Shown one piece after another: positions 30,839 to 33,114 of a stretch of 33,114 nucleotides of DNA. This DNA is from Candidatus Cryptobacteroides fimicaballi (GTDB lineage Bacteria; Bacteroidota; Bacteroidia; Bacteroidales; UBA932): contig JAGHTF010000035.1 of the NCBI GenBank assembly GCA_018065485.1, positions 1-33,114 on the forward strand. The letters run 5' to 3'. The translations under genes were made by a program, and so were the position numbers. The notes under the pieces were generated by a model. That model made no database searches, was not told the DNA's origin, and worked only from the letters and a program-made list of their open reading frames with translations. The stretch's first letter is position 1; the number at the start of each line of letters is the position of its first letter.

Positions 30839-32290
30839 ATGACAATTAAAGATCTGAAACCAGCCATTGTCTGGAACAACTTCTATCAGCTTACCAGACA
30901 GCCCCGCCCTTCCAAGCACGAAGAAAAGGTACGCGCATTCCTTCTACAGTGGGGTAAGGAACATTCCATCGACACCCAGCTCGATGACACTGGAAACGTT
31001 ATTATGAGAATTCCCGCCACACCCGGCTTTGAGAACCGCAAGACCGTTATTCTCCAGGGACATATGGATATGGTTCCCCAGAAGGTGGCTTCTTCGGCTC
31101 ACGATTTTCTCAATGATCCCATCGAAACCATAGTCGAAGGGGACTGGCTTACTGCCAACGGAACCACTTTGGGCGCCGACAACGGTTTGGGCGTTGCTCT
31201 TGCAATGTCCGTTGCCGAGTCCAAGGACATTCAGCACGGCCCCATCGAGGTGCTTGTCACCTATGACGAGGAAACCGGTATGACCGGAGCAAAATCTCTC
31301 AAGGCAGGAGTGCTTAAGGGAGATATTCTTCTCAATCTGGATTCCGAGGATGAGGAAGAACTGTGCATTGGATGCGCCGGCGGACTCGACGCCGAGGCGG
31401 TCTTCAAATACAAGACAGTCCGAGCCAAGGATATGACAGCCTATAGGTTGTCCGTCAAGGGACTGCAGGGGGGCCATTCCGGTATGGATATCTCGCTTTA
31501 CAGAGCGAATGCCAATAAAATTGCTGCCAATGCCCTTGTGTCTGTGGTAGAGAAAAAAGGCGTGGAGATTGTGAAGTTTACGGGAGGTAGTCTCCGGAAC
31601 GCGATTCCTTTCGAAGCCGAAGTGGAGTTCCTTGTCCCGAAGGGAAAAGAGAAGAGTGTCCTGGCTGCTGTCAACGGCCGTCTTGCCGCTTCCAAGGACA
31701 TCTATAAGGAAAGTGATCCCGGTATGGAGTTCGTTCTGGAGAAGAGCGGTGCCGCCGTTCGTTTTATCGAGCACGAGGTTGCTCTTAACCTGCTCAAGGC
31801 CCTGTTGGCTTGTCCTTCTAACGTAATCCGTATGAGCCAGAGTATGAAAGGCCTCACCGAGACATCCATAAATATGGCCATTGTACGCACCGAGAACGGA
31901 AAGATTCTGGTTCACTCTCTTATGCGGAGCGCCATAGACGAGGCCAAGGCAGAGCTTGCCGAGAAAGTCCGCTTCATATTCGAAATGGCGGGAGCAAAAG
32001 TTTCCTTCCGTGGCGGATACTCCGGATGGAAACCCAATCCCGAGAGCGAACTCATAGGTATGTTGAATGGAATATACACCAGGAAGTTCGGTAAGTCAAT
32101 GAACGTTATGGCTACTCACGGCGGATTGGAGTGCGCAATTATGGGCGCCAACTATCCCAACTGGGAGATGATATCCATAGGACCCACCATCCGGTATCCT
32201 CACTCTCCCGACGAGAGATGCTATATCCCTTCCGTTGAAAAGTCCTGGGAATTCCTCAAGGAAATCCTGCTTCAGATTCCCGTAAAATAA
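30839..32290 (+). CDS. pepD: Aminoacyl-histidine dipeptidase PepD
   Basis: A 483-residue M20 metallopeptidase that splits Xaa-His dipeptides such as carnosine. The two-zinc site is visible as LQGHMDMVPQ (His75, Asp77), LGADNGLGVALAM (Asp114) and TYDEETGMTGAKSL (Glu144, Glu145), followed later by GGLECAIMGA and GPTIRYPHSPDE. It lies 4 nt after the acyltransferase gene and 5 nt before the SDR gene. It would use dipeptides imported by the nearby POT transporter, though the two are on different strands. Confidence 0.95.
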   Translation: MTIKDLKPAIVWNNFYQLTRQPRPSKHEEKVRAFLLQWGKEHSIDTQLDDTGNVIMRIPATPGFENRKTVILQGHMDMVPQKVASSAHDFLNDPIETIVEGDWLTANGTTLGADNGLGVALAMSVAESKDIQHGPIEVLVTYDEETGMTGAKSLKAGVLKGDILLNLDSEDEEELCIGCAGGLDAEAVFKYKTVRAKDMTAYRLSVKGLQGGHSGMDISLYRANANKIAANALVSVVEKKGVEIVKFTGGSLRNAIPFEAEVEFLVPKGKEKSVLAAVNGRLAASKDIYKESDPGMEFVLEKSGAAVRFIEHEVALNLLKALLACPSNVIRMSQSMKGLTETSINMAIVRTENGKILVHSLMRSAIDEAKAELAEKVRFIFEMAGAKVSFRGGYSGWKPNPESELIGMLNGIYTRKFGKSMNVMATHGGLECAIMGANYPNWEMISIGPTIRYPHSPDERCYIPSVEKSWEFLKEILLQIPVK

Positions 32291-32295
32291 GGCAG

Positions 32296-33090
32296 ATGGT
32301 CATACTTGTCACAGGCATCACTTCCGGTTTCGGAAAGGCGATGGCCGAAAGGCTTTCGGCCGATGGCCACAAAGTTTATGGCACCCACCGGAAAGCCACC
32401 GATTTCATTCCCGGTGTTACCTATATCCGGGCCGACGTTTCCGACGACGCGCAGGTCGAAGCTGCTGTGAATCAGGTTCTTGAAACTGAAGGCAGGATCG
32501 ATGTTTTCATCAATAACGCCGGAATGGGAATCGGCGGTCCTCTCGAATTTTCATCTCTGGAGGATGCCCGATACCAGATGGACGTAAACTGGATGGGTAT
32601 GGTGCGGTTCCTGCATTTCGTTGTTCCGGTAATGCGCCGTCAGGGCTGTGGCCGAATCATCTGCTTCAGCTCTATCGGCGGTCTTATGGGGCTTCCGTTC
32701 CAGGGACTTTATTCGGCTTCCAAGTTTGCCATCGAAGGCTATTGCGAGGCGTTGAGAATGGAACTTCGCAAGAGCGGGGTAAAGGTTGTAGTCATAGAAC
32801 CGGGCGATTTCGCCACCAGCTTCACCGCTCAGAGAAAGTGTGTGACCGATTCTAAGGCGCACGAGGCCTACCCGGCCTATGCCGCATCCCTTGCAAGTAT
32901 CGAGAAAGACGAAACCACCGGACTCAAACCGGAATACCTCGCCGGAAAGATTTCAGCGATAGTAAAGAAAAAGAATCCGGCGTACAACTATGTGATTTCG
33001 ACCTTTGAGCAGCGCCTTTCGGTTATCCTCAAACGGATTCTTCCCGCAAACCTGTTCGCCTCGATCCTCTCCGGCTACTACAAGCTCTAG
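32296..33090 (+). CDS. Short-chain dehydrogenase/reductase
   Basis: A 264-residue classical SDR oxidoreductase. The cofactor motif TGITSGFG is at 6-13, NNAG follows at about 74-77, and the catalytic set is Ser (CFSSIGG) with YSASK. After this comes IEPGDFATSF, the family PG motif. The HRK tripeptide after the second strand (GTHRKA) favours NADPH. The substrate is unknown. The start ATG has AAGGCAG just before it, one of the few Shine-Dalgarno-like sequences in the window. Confidence 0.92.
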   Translation: MVILVTGITSGFGKAMAERLSADGHKVYGTHRKATDFIPGVTYIRADVSDDAQVEAAVNQVLETEGRIDVFINNAGMGIGGPLEFSSLEDARYQMDVNWMGMVRFLHFVVPVMRRQGCGRIICFSSIGGLMGLPFQGLYSASKFAIEGYCEALRMELRKSGVKVVVIEPGDFATSFTAQRKCVTDSKAHEAYPAYAASLASIEKDETTGLKPEYLAGKISAIVKKKNPAYNYVISTFEQRLSVILKRILPANLFASILSGYYKL

Positions 33091-33114
33091 TCCCTTATAG
33101 CCGCAGTTGGGGGG

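Overview
The window reads as chromosomal DNA of a gut-type Bacteroidetes, most likely a Bacteroidales member of medium GC. The grounds are promoters of the TTG-N19-20-TAnnTTTG type, weak or absent Shine-Dalgarno sequences, a tRNA gene without encoded CCA, a lipoprotein with a FISUMP-type C-terminus, and families typical of the phylum (DUF4922, DUF1343/NamZ, TIGR02757/DUF2400). I cannot name a genus from sequence alone. I see no transposase, phage gene, plasmid gene or CRISPR array.

Layout. 1-930: tRNA-Asn (minus) with its own promoter and terminator, then a Nudix hydrolase. 984-5719: a three-gene plus-strand operon with overlapping ORFs, encoding a HIT/GalT-like domain fused to a SpoIID domain, an AmpG-like permease and a secreted exo-muramidase (NamZ/DUF1343). 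It looks like a peptidoglycan salvage unit and converges on glutamate racemase murI. 6483-9209: murI diverges from prfB, which is followed after 1 nt by class I fumarase. 9323-11463: an AraC regulator and an MtaD/SsnA-type amidohydrolase. 11464-11945: a non-coding, hairpin-rich gap. 11946-13850: a minus-strand unit with a clear promoter, a leader of about 210 nt containing a G7 tract, a 50-codon small gene and a fimbrillin/FISUMP lipoprotein. 13850-14418: non-coding DNA with two large palindromes that share a core and show compensatory changes, plus nested inverted repeats.

14419-29835 is a 15.4 kb run of 13 minus-strand genes. In transcription order they are: POT peptide transporter, TIGR02757 protein, zeta-toxin-like ATPase, TldD, TldE/PmbA, SlyD-type prolyl isomerase, GT2 glycosyltransferase, TrkA (eight genes with gaps or overlaps of 14 nt or less), then GrpE, DnaJ and HtpG, then PntAa and a fused PntAb-PntB transhydrogenase. 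29890-33090 (plus): LpxL-like acyltransferase, PepD dipeptidase and an SDR oxidoreductase, spaced 4-5 nt apart.

Themes. Cell-wall work (NamZ, AmpG-like permease, SpoIID fusion, MurI, LpxL) and peptide or protein turnover (POT, PepD, TldD/E, SlyD, GrpE/DnaJ/HtpG) dominate. The points most worth following are the SpoIID domain on a protein with no export signal, the hidden 50-codon gene and its leader, the covarying palindromes, the PntAb-PntB fusion, and a repeated pattern of -7 boxes that place transcription starts at or next to start codons.
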